In this document: in pieces, positions 31,945-41,739 of the stretch
Layout of the letters: every line of letters begins with the position of its first letter
Numbering within the stretch: the stretch's first letter is position 1
DNA from: Sacculina carcini
Lineage: Eukaryota; Arthropoda; Thecostraca; Sacculinidae
NCBI GenBank assembly: GCA_916048095.2
Contig: OU696585.1
Coordinates: 5,987,460 to 6,051,459 of the forward strand
Direction of reading: 5' to 3'
DNA length: 64,000 nt
The notes under the pieces: model-generated
What the model was told of the DNA's origin: nothing
The model's input: the letters and a program-made list of their open reading frames with translations, nothing else
Database searches by the model: none
Program-made: the position numbers and the translations under genes

Positions 31945-32964
31945 GACAGGAAATAATAATTGATGCGTATAACAACGAAGGCGACTGGAAGACAGTGGCA
32001 AAAACACTGGGCGTCAATGTGAAGACCGCCTATAACTGGCTGAAAAACAACCAGGGTTCACCAAGGCGGCGAGGAGGAAGCAATGTGAAGAAAAATCACA
32101 AAATAGTCGGAACGCTGACAACCGCTGTGGATAAGACACCGTCTATCACACTGAGTGAGCTGCAGGCCATAGTCACAGCCCAGCACGGATGTCGGCTGTG
32201 TATTAACACCATTAGGAACTGGTTGGACGGTAAAATGTTTTCCCTCAAGTCTGTGCGTACAACTGTAGACAGGATGAACATTGAGGAGAACAAAGCCAAA
32301 CGAGCTCTTTTATGGAAGAGTTGTTTCGAATTCGCTCCGAAGGGCGTACCCTAGTATGGGTAGATGAAACTAACTTCAATATGTATTGTAAAAGAAGTCA
32401 CGGCAGATCAAAGGTGGGCACCCGAGCATCAGCAGTGTTGCCTGCAAGCAAAGGCGCCAACCTACATATAATAGGCGCAATGACGAGCTCAAGAGTCGTT
32501 TACATTTCGACAAGACGAGGCTAATTTAAAAAAGACGACTGTGCTGAGTGGTTGAAATCGCTCATCGAGCAATTTCGGGCGGCCGAATTGCATGACCCAA
32601 CAATGATCATTGATAATGCACCAGTGCACAACAACATCGAAGAAATCTTCGAAAACAACGCCGATATTGGACTCCTCAGATTGGCTCCATATTCTTATCT
32701 CCTGAATCCTATAGAATTACTATGGAGTGCAATGAAAAGCCAGATCAAGCGAAAGCTGCGCGACAGGATGCCTTAGGTCCTCAACATGACTGCTTTTGGG
32801 GCGATAGTGGCCTTTCAGTGGCTGAACAAAGAATGCAGCACTTGGAGAATATTGCGCTGAAGATCATCGCCGAAATCAACGAGCAGCACTTGCAGACTTT
32901 CACTAGCAGAGTGGAAAAATACTATTCCGCTGCGATTCGTCGGGAAGACCTGCTGGAAGCGTAG
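31945..32964 (+). pseudogene. Tc1/mariner (IS630-like) transposase, degenerate
   Basis: Starts with a helix-turn-helix region (EIIIDAYNNEGDWKTVAKTL, AYNWLKNNQGSPRRRGGS), then a second DNA-binding segment (TPSITLSELQAIV, INTIRNWLDG). The catalytic domain follows: VWVDETNFNMYCKRSHGRSK, MIIDNAPVH and LNPIELLWSAMK supply the D, D and E, with 33 residues between the second D and E. The C-terminus continues LSVAEQRMQHLENIALKII. Lesions: a one-base frame change near 32345, an in-frame TAA at 32522 and another frame change near 32775. An active enzyme would cut and paste the element at TA sites. The VDETNFN and GRSK/GTRA text resembles a Tc1-like group known from oomycetes and some animals. Confidence 0.85.
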
Positions 32965-33375
32965 TGATGTTTACATTGTACTTGTTATTGCTTGTTGTGT
33001 AAAATATAATTTGAAAAATTGCAAACAAATATCCACCTCACTCACAACTTTCACTAAGATAAAAATCAACACAGTGATACAGCCATAATTTGTAGCAACA
33101 GTATTCAACAAAAACACTACGCACGCAAGCTCTTACAACAGACTGGCGTTGACGCACTTTGTCACTTGAAATTAGCGCGCCACTCCCAAACTCTCACCAG
33201 TACTCCCACACTCTCAATCCGTACGTGAAGTAACAAGCACACGTGACGCTGTGGCGCGTATTAATTTGTATTTTGCGGGTGCACGCGTTTATTGAGTTAA
33301 TGCACCTCCATGCACTCTAGTGACGGTACATGTGCGGATCGAGGCGCAGTTCTATCACTCTTCTGTAATTGTAAT
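32965..33375. other. Non-coding flank of the transposase; no gene seen
   Basis: No ORF or recognised repeat. It ends at the TA of a small MITE. Confidence 0.5.
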
Positions 33376-33464
33376 TACAGTCGGCCCTTTAAATAGCGAA
33401 CTCGAAGGGACCGATAACAATCTCCGCTATTGGGAGGATTCCGCTATTTGGAGGATACACTGTA
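33376..33464. mobile_element. Short Tc1/pogo-like MITE with TA flanks
   Basis: Begins TACAGTCGGCCC and ends GGATACACTGTA. The ends are imperfect inverted repeats sharing TACAGT, CC(T) and AAATAGCG. TA dinucleotides at both edges fit TA target duplication. About 85 bp internally, it is far too small to code. Confidence 0.6.
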
Positions 33465-33803
33465 TTCTGCAATAATTATAGCGCCCATGAGCAAATCAGC
33501 ATTGAAAATAGAAATATTGACAGAAAATTAAACTGAGTTGCCTCATACATCAACAATTTCTGCAATGAAAGAAATATTACAATATTTGAAATATCAATTA
33601 TAATTAAGAGTATGCATAAGCTATTTCAAATCAATCCCTATATAAGACAATTTCCTTACAATTAATCAGAATGCAAATGAATCCAATCCAAATGAAGACA
33701 GATTAGATTAAAACTTGATTAATAGATAAATATAATTAAAGTTATACAATATATAGTTGCAGAATATGCTTGATATTGTCTTGTGTATACAAATAATTCA
33801 CTT
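33465..33803. other. AT-rich spacer; no gene seen
   Basis: Contains diverged relatives of the 21-bp unit (AATCCAAATGAA near 33680-33695), otherwise nothing. Confidence 0.4.
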
Positions 33804-33908
33804 GGAGCAAATCAAAATGCAAATGGAGCAAATCAAAATGCAAATGGAGCAAATCAAAATACAAATGGATTAAATCAAAATGCAAATCGAGCAAATCAAA
33901 ATGCAAAT
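33804..33908 (+). repeat. 21-bp minisatellite, five units, each with an ATGCAAAT-type octamer
   Basis: Five exact 21-bp periods begin at 33804, 33825, 33846, 33867 and 33888. The unit is GGAGCAAATCAAAATGCAAA plus T. Four of five keep ATGCAAAT, the octamer bound by POU/Oct proteins; the third reads ATACAAAT. Confidence 0.9.
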
Positions 33909-33915
33909 GGTATAT

Positions 33916-34182
33916 AAGGTTTGACAAAAGCGAGCTATGTATTTGTTTGTAATTTGATACGTTGATTTGTCCGCTATATAATGAATACACGTTGTTGACA
34001 TTCCTCAGATTGTCGGGCCTCGTGGAATGTTTGTTGTTGCGGTTTGGCCCGCAGTTGTTTGTTGAGGTGGTGTCACGGTGTAGACGTCGCAGCTCCAGTA
34101 CCTCACGTTGTTGTCGTTGTTATTGCTATTGATGTTGTTGATTGTGACACTAACGGCACGACAATGCATGACATTGTTGCAG
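33916..34182. other. Intron end before the last lectin exon
   Basis: GTTGTTG-rich text. It ends TGACATTGTTGCAG, the acceptor of the exon at 34183. Confidence 0.5.
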
Positions 34183-34308
34183 ACGAGATTAAACAGCTGG
34201 ACTTGGAAGAGCCATCGAGTGATATGTGTTTGGCGTTCAACAAACATGACAACTGGAAGCCTGGAGCAATTCCTTGCGAATTCGACGCCTACGCGATATG
34301 CCAGATGA
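34183..34308 (+). CDS. C-type lectin-like domain exon 3 (126 nt)
   Basis: Acceptor ATTGTTGCAG at 34182. The frame continues exactly from exon 2 and reads DEIKQLDLEEPSSDMCLAFN, then DNWKPGAIPCEFDAYAICQM. The cysteines of MCLAF, PCEF and AICQ supply the conserved C-terminal disulfides of the domain. The calcium/sugar triplet region reads EEPSS instead of EPN or QPD, and the WND motif is not intact, so classical calcium-dependent sugar binding is doubtful. A near-perfect donor (GA/GTAAGC) follows at 34309. Without splicing the frame would end at a TGA at 34317. Confidence 0.82.
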   Translation, partial: TRLNSWTWKSHRVICVWRSTNMTTGSLEQFLANSTPTRYAR

Positions 34309-34855
34309 GTAAGCGTTGAATTACTGCAGAATTAGATTATTTCTCAACAAAGCAGCGATTAACTATTGAAATTTTGTCAATTATTTGTGTCGAAGCTCGA
34401 CTTTGCTTGGATAAGCCTTTGATAAAGTACAATTCTGAGGCTTGATGTTATTTGTGTCAGACATGTTCACATATGATGAAGCACTGTCATTAGTAGAGTT
34501 GGGAAAAGTATGTGAGAATTTTTGGCGTTCTATGTGTTTATTATGTAACAAAAATTGCCAAAATATGTTGTCAAAAGTCCCAAAATATGTTATTCCATTT
34601 TCATATAACATGTTAACTTTATACTTTTTTGTAGATTATTTGCATTTTATGCACGTATCCAGCGATATCCCAGGGGAGTCACCCTCAGGTAGGCGAAATT
34701 TTCGTAGTACGTGGCAAAAGTTTCACCTTGATTAGGCCCTTCCGATAATGCTGGAATGCAGTGGCGGCGCCAGATAATTTTCCGCCCGGCACACCGGGCT
34801 TGGCGACTAGGAAAACTATTAGTTTTGGGTGTAATTCTGGTATAATGACCTAGTG
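34309..34855. other. Spacer and leader of a gypsy element; no gene seen
   Basis: AT-rich to about 34650. From 34750 a GC-rich stretch (GTGGCGGCGCCAGATAATTT) could be the primer-binding and leader region of the gypsy element that follows. No matching 5' LTR was found. Confidence 0.35.
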
Positions 34856-35620
34856 ATGCAACACGATTCTGTCCACGCGCCTCCACTATTCTTGCCGCAC
34901 CCCGGTAAGCCTGCGATCCCTTGGGCCGACTGGAAGGAGATGTACGAGAATTATCTGGTCGCCATTGACGGCGACTCATTCTCAGATGCCCGGGGTCGAG
35001 CTCTGCTGATAAATTTCATCGGTGCAGAAGCTTTCAGAGTTTATCGATCACTCCCTGCGGAACCCAAACTTGAAGGTGAGTCTGAAAACCAAAAGGTTAC
35101 GCGTCAGCTCACCGAATACTACTCGCCAAAAGTGAACGTTATTGCGGAGAGGTTCACCTTCAAGAAGCGAAGACAAGAATCCGGTGAAACGATGGCTGAC
35201 TATATAATGGCGTTGCGCACATTGGCACTACACTGCAAATACGGCGCACTGACCGACGAACTGATCCGTGACCATGTGGTGTAGCACACTCCCCATCCCA
35301 GACTGCGCGAACGGTTCCTACAGGACCCTTCACTCACTTTAGAAAGTATACTGCAAACCGCCGGCGCGTTCGAGATGTCGCGGCGTGAATCAGCGCTAAT
35401 GACACACCGTAAAAGCCGAGCGACGTTTCTTTCGAGGAGATAAACGCAGTGAGCGAATAGAAAACCGGCACTTCCAGGACACACCGGGCAGATTCGCAAG
35501 TCGCCGACAGTTATTCACACTGTGGGCGCTCTCACAAACTGCCACCAAGTGAGTTTTGTCCCGCTCGGAAGGCGACATGCAACAAATGTGGTCTCACCGG
35601 CCACTGGGCTGTTGTGTGTT
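34856..35620 (+). pseudogene. gag: Ty3/gypsy gag with zinc knuckle, frameshifted
   Basis: ATG at 34856. The frame encodes PPLFLPHPGKPAIPWADWKE, LINFIGAEAFRVYRSL and RFTFKKRRQESGETMADYIM, a gag core of the type seen in Mag-like gypsy elements. A TAG at 35282 interrupts it. Homology continues in another frame (HPRLRERFLQDPSLTLESIL, FEMSRRESAL) and, after further breaks, reaches a knuckle CNKCGLTGHWAVVC at about 35575-35620. Confidence 0.8.
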
Positions 35621-36545
35621 TGTCATCGAAATCCAAGAAAAATGGCGGCAACAACAGGCGCTGCGTCAAAGACGTGACAATTCTTTCATGTTTTTCGTCC
35701 GGTCGCAAGTTGACGTGCGAAGCTACCGTCACCACCGAGTCCGGTAAGACCGCCAGCGTGACCTTACAGATCGACACAGGCGCCAGCGTGTCGGTACTCA
35801 GCCTGCCATTGGCCAGATCTCTGTTCAAGGGCGCTGGGGTCATGCGCACTGACACCCGGCTCTACAGCGTGGATCGACGACCGCTCAAGGTAATCTGCAC
35901 TCTCCCGGCCACGGTCAAGGTGGGTCAACGCGAAGCACGCTCGGAGTTTTTTTATAATTGACTCACAGTCGTCTGAAGGGCTTCTCGGCCTCACGAGAAT
36001 GGTCGAGCTCGGCCTGACAATCAGACCAGCTGAAGGAGACGTCGGAAGCGTCGACGACGAGGCACCCGAAACTCAGCGGTTACCGGCGATTGACGGATAC
36101 TGCCACCGCATCAAGCTCAAGCCTGACGCCAAGCCAACGGCATACTCCTTGAGGCTCCTCCCGTTTTCGGTGCGAGGCGAGGGGTCGGCCGAGCTTCAAA
36201 AGCTGATCAAGGACGGCGTGATCGAGAGGACGGAGGCTTCCCAATGGGTGAGTCCTATCGTTGTTGCGCAAAAGAAATCGGGCGGCATGAGACTGTGCGT
36301 CGACTTGCGAGGGCCGAACAGCCAGATTATAACGGAAGTTCAACCGCTGCCGATACTTCCGCGAGCTTCACGAGCGGCACCGCACGGCGACATCCGATCA
36401 CGCGTGGGGAAGCCGCAGAAGAGAACCAGCAGAAATTACAATCACCGCCACGCAGTGCGTGATGTACAACTGCGAGCTGGAGATGCAGTTCACCAGGGCA
36501 CGTGTCGAAATTCAACAGACGTTTCAGCTCTCCGAGGCGGATAAC
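35621..36545 (+). pseudogene. pol: Ty3/gypsy protease and start of reverse transcriptase, internally deleted
   Basis: Protease motif VTLQIDTGASVSVLSLPLAR lies at about 35758-35820. A frame ending TAA/TGA near 35960 is followed by the reverse-transcriptase entry: IDGYCHRIKLKPDAKPTAYS, VIERTEASQWVSPIVVAQKK and GGMRLCVDLRGPNSQI. After about 36350 the palm, RNase H and integrase are missing, and the sequence passes into pol-tail-like text (FTRARVEIQQTFQLSE). This is a large internal deletion leaving gag, protease and the ends. Confidence 0.8.
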
Positions 36546-36887
36546 AGCCCGCCAAGGCTCATCGTTTCGTCTCGACGACGGCTGAGTCAGGAATCCGGCA
36601 CACCGGGTGAAAGCGAAGACTGCGCCGACTGAGAAAGACATTCTCTGGTCTACCGCCGCATATGTCGCTGATGTCGCTCCACAACCGGAAAAGCCGTCAA
36701 CGCCTACCTCTGAGCTGTTGGCGGAGCAACCTGCTGAGAACGCGAGCGCAGAGCTGGCGATTACTCGGTGTGACGAGCTTGCGACGTCAGCACCCCCTAT
36801 ACAGGAGCTGACGCCATCGGCTAGAGGTCGTCGTCGGCTGCATGATTTTGTTTGACAGTCACGTCTTCTTTTTATAGTGCGGGGATA

Positions 36888-37022
36888 TGTAGTGGCGTGA
36901 TTGGCATATTTCATTTATATTCGTGTATTATGTATTCGTCGCGCCACAGAGGTAACATTCACGGGTTTCAGCTTTTGTGACCATATTTGGCTATATCTGG
37001 TTACGTCCCGGGCCACACTACA
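36888..37022 (+). repeat. LTR of the gypsy element (135 bp)
   Basis: Starts TGTAGTGGCG and ends GCCACACTACA, giving inverted TGTAGTG ends. A purine-rich GCGGGGATA stands directly before it, as a polypurine tract should. It contains ATATTCGTG and similar AT-rich promoter-like text. No second LTR was recognised in the window. Confidence 0.65.
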
Positions 37023-37215
37023 TAACCCTAAATACAATGTTCGAGTGTATCATAACATGTTGAATCCGTGATCTATTATTACAGTTAATAACAAGACAGA
37101 TTAATTAAAAGCACAACATAGGAAATTATATATTTAGACAAAATGTTATGTGAAAATGACATGTTATGCTATTTTGGCTTAAAACCGCATATTATTTGAA
37201 AAAATATTTATGTGA
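37023..37215. other. AT-rich spacer; no gene seen
   Basis: TATGTGATCACATAAAATTCCCAACTCT-like text is weakly related, inverted, to 34495-34530. No other feature. Confidence 0.4.
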
Positions 37216-38110
37216 TCACATAAAATTCCCAACTCTAGACATCAGAAAAACAAATCTGCACAGACAAGTTGAACAGCAGCAATAACATGTATTTGTCATA
37301 GTGCATATATAACACATGCGCGACAAAACAATGTAAACCACGAGATAAGGAAGTGGGCACCGGTCACAAGGCTCTTCAAACAAGGAGAACAAAATGCGGC
37401 AGCATTGGATAACAGCAATTAAACAGACAACGAGTGACAGGGTCAAATGACAAATATAAACAGTAACGGAAAAGAGATGACTTGAACGAAGAATAAGAGG
37501 AGGAGTATAGTACATGGTAGGCAAAAAATTAAACAGGCGGGGCGCGAAGAAAGAGAAATAAGAAGCTGACCATGAAGACTCGCATATGGACCTCGGACAG
37601 AATAGCAGCCCCGAGTGGCCAGAAAGAGCACGAGGTAGAAGAAGATCAGTCAGATATTAAGATTGGTAGGGACCACCAAGGAGCTTGAAAATATTGCAAC
37701 ATAAGCGAAAATGCATACGAGGAAGAATGGGAAGCCAGCGAAATGCATAGAGAAACGGTGAAGAATGACGGCAAGGTGTAGGAGCTAAAACAAAACGACG
37801 CAAATTATTTATAACACGTTGAAGTAGACGAGCCAAGAGAAGAATTCATAAATGGAGAGAGCAGCGACGAAAAGTTTCGAAGGAAAATAAATAAGAGAAA
37901 CAGGACGGTAATGATTGGTAATCGCAGGGTCGAAAGATGGTTTTTAAGTATAGGACGGAAGCATGTTTATCAGGAAGAAAGACACCATGAAGAAAAGATG
38001 AATCAATAATATGTAGAAAGTAGGGAGCAAGGAAGATAATAGAATCAGATACAGCCTTGGAATTCAAAGGAGCTGACGGAGAAAAGTAAAATTTGACAGA
38101 AGGCATCAGT
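37216..38110 (-). pseudogene. Rex1/CR1-type LINE reverse transcriptase, internally deleted
   Basis: Minus strand: 38106-37846 encodes FLAPYFLHIIDSSFLHGVFL then PDKHAS, homologous to the start of the palm in the copies at 5.0 and 19.5 kb. After 37850 the sequence jumps to the C-terminal end (FRWLPILPRMHFRLCC, SWSASYFSFFAPRLFNFLPT). The catalytic YADD region is missing and several frame changes exist. Confidence 0.7.
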
Positions 38111-39336
38111 TTACAGTGATAAAATGAAGGCAGAATGCATCAGTTTATAATGAGATGAAAAAAATGACAAAATTCACCAATAGGACCGTTGTGAGACAGT
38201 GGCGTAGGAGAGTCAGGTAAGTTCGAAATAACAGTACTGATCTTGCCGGTGAAAAAATAATGGAAATTATCGGCAGAGATAGGACAGGACGTATATGCAT
38301 AAAAAGACCCGCGGAGAGTGTTTAAAGTTGGTCACAAGGATCTAGGGGAAGATGTCAAGGAAGAAAGCTTAGATTTATACTACGAGTGTTCAGAACGTGA
38401 AAGAGAACATGTATATGCAGAGCGAGCAGAGCTTTACAAGGACCAAGAAGCAGAAGGTGATCGTCTCCAGCGACGCTCACAGCGACGCTGTTCGTGTTAA
38501 CTCACACTCATAATTTTCAGAAATTGGTTAGGCGGGAACAAAAGCAGATGCGTTAAAAATGAAGGAGGATTAATTCGAGTAAGACTATTTTTGAATGAGG
38601 CTACTAGAAGAATACCAGCCGCCAGTTCCAGGGACAATATCATTGAGAAAGGGTGGAGAAGGGGTTGAACAGTTATTTAGGACTATATATCAGAGGTATA
38701 TAGAACTGCCGATATATAACTATATAGGAACGGAATTTCGGTGCTGAACTTCCTACGCTTATAATCGAATCATATTTGTCAATATCATTTTTGTACGCAC
38801 ACTGTCTTAGTTCTATACCATAGTTCCGATATATATGCACGATGTATGTATACATGTGTATACTGTGTATACTTGTGTGTTTGTTTATGTTTGTGTATAT
38901 ATGCATTTTACCTCATCCTTAATCATTATCACACATCACATTGTTCATGTATATTATTGTTGTTTCTGCTGTGTTAGCGAGTGGACGTTCATTTTTGTGC
39001 AACTAAATATTTGACAGTTTTCAGGGTAATTTTAACAGATTTCTAGGTTTGGTTTGCTCCACATTATTTTAGAGAGTGTGCACGTCATTTGGTGTTCGTC
39101 GGTGCATTCAGAATTGTCATCCCTGGTGCTGTAGAGGCAGGAAAAGTGTGATTTTTTCCGTTAGTTTAGTTGTATTCCGGGCGATTTTGAATGAAATGAT
39201 TTTTTCCGGCTAAAACTGCTCAAAAACGTGCTCTCATCCGATAAGGAGCCCGCAAAACGAACAATTTGTTTAGTCTATTGTTTATTCTTCTCAACTTTTT
39301 GTGAATATTTGGCCAGTTAGTATTTGAACCAGTACA
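38111..39336. other. Spacer, probably including LINE flanks; no gene seen
   Basis: 38111-38500 is purine-rich on the plus strand, like the minus-strand LINEs, and may be more decayed LINE. 38500-39336 has no recognised feature. The last few hundred bases may be the leader of the RTE-like LINE. Confidence 0.4.
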
Positions 39337-40662
39337 GTGTTGTGTGCGCAGCCGTGCCGTAAACACGCACTGGCCGTGCCCTATGCTCCGTGCGATCAGC
39401 CGAGACCTGCGCATCGAACTCATCTCAAGGTCGGGAATGAGGATGTGGATGAGTGTAAGTGCATGTGTAAGCGTGGCTGTGAGTGTTGTGCTCATGCGAG
39501 TCAACGACACTGTACGTCGACACTGAATTTGAATATGTGCCGCTTAGCTTGCCACTTTGGTACACATCGAGGCAAGAAATCACGTCCACATGGTCGCCGA
39601 CCGAGATTTCGGCCTGTATCGGCAGATTGTACATCGGATCCGCGGACTGCACTCCGGGACCGTGAAGCCAAAACATTGGCTCCCACAATCACCATTGCCA
39701 TATTCAATAGTTGAACTTTAAAAGATAATATTAGAATCAGCGAACTCGCACGCCTGGATCTCATTGCAGTGCAGGAGCACAGACGCGTGATGGACGACGA
39801 CACACACGTGATATCCCTGAGCTTGGGTGCTGACTGGTCGCTGTGGTTGACGTCAGCAACGGCTTCAGGCCACGGTGGTGTTGGACTTCTGTTGTCGCCG
39901 CTCACTCAGAAACTTGTACTGCAAGTTAAAAGACTTAACTCAAGAGTTATGGTAGGCACGTTCCAAATGCGTCAAAACAAACTGCACGTGATCAATTGTT
40001 ACATGCCCACATCATGTGCTCCTTCATTGGATGTGACTGAGGACTGCATTGATGTCATATCGGCCTTCTTATCAGCGTGCCCACGCAGGGATGTTGTGTG
40101 TGTTATGGGCGACTTCAACGCCGACCTCAAAGCATGCACGAAAAATAGTCACGGTCACAGGCAATCGTCCTCGCCTCACACAGATGCAGTGGAAGGTTTT
40201 GTTGCAAGTAACGAACTGAGCGCAATCAACGGTTACATGCCCCAGCATCAAAAAAGACTTGTCACGTTTTACGGACCAAACTGCAGAAGAGCCAGATTGG
40301 ATTTCATATTCATTCAGAGCAGATGGAGGCGCCTAGTGGAGCGCATAAGCTCACTGAAGCCCGCATGTGTGGTGTCAGATCATGGGATGCTGATCTGTAA
40401 GTTAAGTGTTTGTCCGTGGAAGTTTAAGCGACCATCGGCCAGGCGAACACAACTTGACTGGAAAGAACTCGGAGTTCCGGCGACCCGTCGAAGATTCATT
40501 GGAATGGTGGTAAACAGATGTCGAAGAGGGGATGGCAGTTACAATTCACTGATGGAAAGCATCAATGACGCTGCCGAAATGTGTTTCCTCGGCGCCGAAA
40601 ATCGCCAGCAGGTTGTCTATGGACGGATGACATCCAATTGGCATTGTTGCGGCAACGCCTGA
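39337..40662 (+). pseudogene. RTE/R4-like LINE: APE-type endonuclease
   Basis: A leader frame (39337-39714) with basic, Cys-rich text ends ITIAIFNS and a stop. The endonuclease continues in frame with ARLDLIAVQEHRRVMDDDTH, GHGGVGLLLSPLTQKL, VINCYMPTS, the active-site-like VVCVMGDFNADLKACT and RLDFIFIQSRWRRL, ending SDHGMLICKLSV. These are the conserved endonuclease blocks (N, E, D, N and SDH). A frame change near 40600-40660 separates it from the next part. The in-frame stop at 39715 may be a lesion. Confidence 0.8.
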
Positions 40663-41300
40663 TTTGTGCTACCGATGCCACAAGAGAACACGAGTTGGTC
40701 ATCTATCGAATGCATGATCAGCGCAAACAGGAACTGGTCGACGAAATCACCAAAGAAATGAACCATCATCACAGCGCGGTCATGGAGCCGAAATATGGAG
40801 ATGCGTTGATAGAATGCCGGGACGCCGAGAGAAAAAAACTTCATTCATTGCGGCTGATAGCATCCCTGAACGTTTGCACAGCATACAACGACACTTTGCA
40901 GCAATGTTCACAGTTGTACAGGGGATGTTTACAGTCGTACTGCAATGTTTACAGTTGCAGCAATGTTTACAGTTGCAGCAATGTTTACAGTTGCAGCAAT
41001 GCTTACAGTAGTGCCGTGATGTGGCACTTTGAGCAAGCGTCAGAAAGAATAGGTCTAAGGTTGAATTTCACAAAGTCAGAGGTGATGTTCGTAGGTGTTG
41101 AACAGGTTCCGGTAAGAAGTTCTACTGGAGTGACACTACAGGTGTGTGACGACTTTAAATACCTGGGGTCATTCCTCATGAACAGCAGAACGTCATTCAA
41201 ACACAGGCGCCGCCTTGCCTGGACAGCTGCGCGTCGACTCAACAACGTCTGGGTGAGCAACACTTCATTGCGCTGCAAAGTCCAGCTTTTCGAAGCTTAA
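40581..41300 (+). pseudogene. RTE-like LINE reverse-transcriptase remnant with core replaced by a tandem repeat
   Basis: After the linker LLRQRLICATDATREHELVI and KEMNHHHSAVMEPKYGDALI the frame enters an 18-bp tandem repeat at 40900-41010. It resumes at the reverse-transcriptase thumb: HFEQASERIGLRLNFTKSEV, VCDDFKYLGSFLMNSRTSFK and RRLAWTAARRLNNVW. The DFKYLGS motif is typical of RTE-group LINEs. The palm with its catalytic YxDD box is absent, so the copy is dead although the frame stays open. Confidence 0.78.
40900..41010 (+). repeat. 18-bp tandem repeat inside the RTE-like LINE
   Basis: Three clear units of AATGTTTACAGTTGCAGC start near 40943, with diverged units on both sides. The length is a multiple of three, so the reading frame is kept. 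Confidence 0.85.
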
Positions 41301-41308
41301 AAAGCGCT

Positions 41309-41629
41309 CTAGAAATACTTGATCCAGATGTTCACCAATACAGCGACTCTTCTCAGTGATTTCCATATAGCAAAGCGCGATGGCCCAAAGTCTATAATGG
41401 ATAGATATGCCGCTCCTTGGACATAAGTTACGTCCACTGCGAGCCTATGCCAGTTGTCTCTCACAGATAAACCACAATGTATCCCTTTAACTGGTGCCGG
41501 ATTAATAGATCGACATGTCTCACGTGATCGGACCACCGCTTGTACGTCTCTCCTAGTTGCCAGCTGATTCCGTCTTCTTGAGAAGTATTCAAACACCTTC
41601 CTGCAACAACCTTCAACAACCTTCAACAA
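41309..41629 (-). pseudogene. Ty3/gypsy integrase fragment
   Basis: Minus strand reads RDNWHRLAVDVTYVQGAAYL then SIIDFGPSRFAIWKSLRR, the first part of an integrase core with its first catalytic aspartate (VDVTYV). It overlaps the N-terminal edge of the fragment at 12699-13547 (PSSFTIWRAWR), so both come from one family. A CAACCTTCAA decamer repeat (about four copies, 41597-41637) borders it. Confidence 0.65.
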
Positions 41630-41739
41630 CCTTCAAACACCGAGATGTTCTGCTCTTTGTTACACGTCATAAACATTTTCTCTACTCATTGGTTCCGGAG
41701 TCTCGGCAACACAATTGCAAGATCGGCAAGATTGATCTG

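Larger units (their letters stand above)
30766..33915 (+). mobile_element. Putative 3.1-kb DNA transposon with inverted 21-bp minisatellite ends
   Basis: The left edge (30766-30818) and right edge (33804-33915) carry the same 21-bp tandem unit in opposite orientations, each bordered by TATATACCATTTGC or its complement. A further left-orientation block is at 31659-31712, so the true left end could be either. A transposase pseudogene lies between them. Inverted subterminal repeat clusters would serve as transposase-binding ends. The grouping is an inference from arrangement. Confidence 0.45.

Noticed and set aside
34666-34695. 15-nt microexon between CCCAG and GTAGGC
   Set aside because: The phase fits, but it is too short to support without transcripts and lies near a transposon leader.
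36327-36914. 195-codon minus-strand open frame opposite the gypsy element
   Set aside because: It is antisense to recognisable pol text and has no motif of its own.
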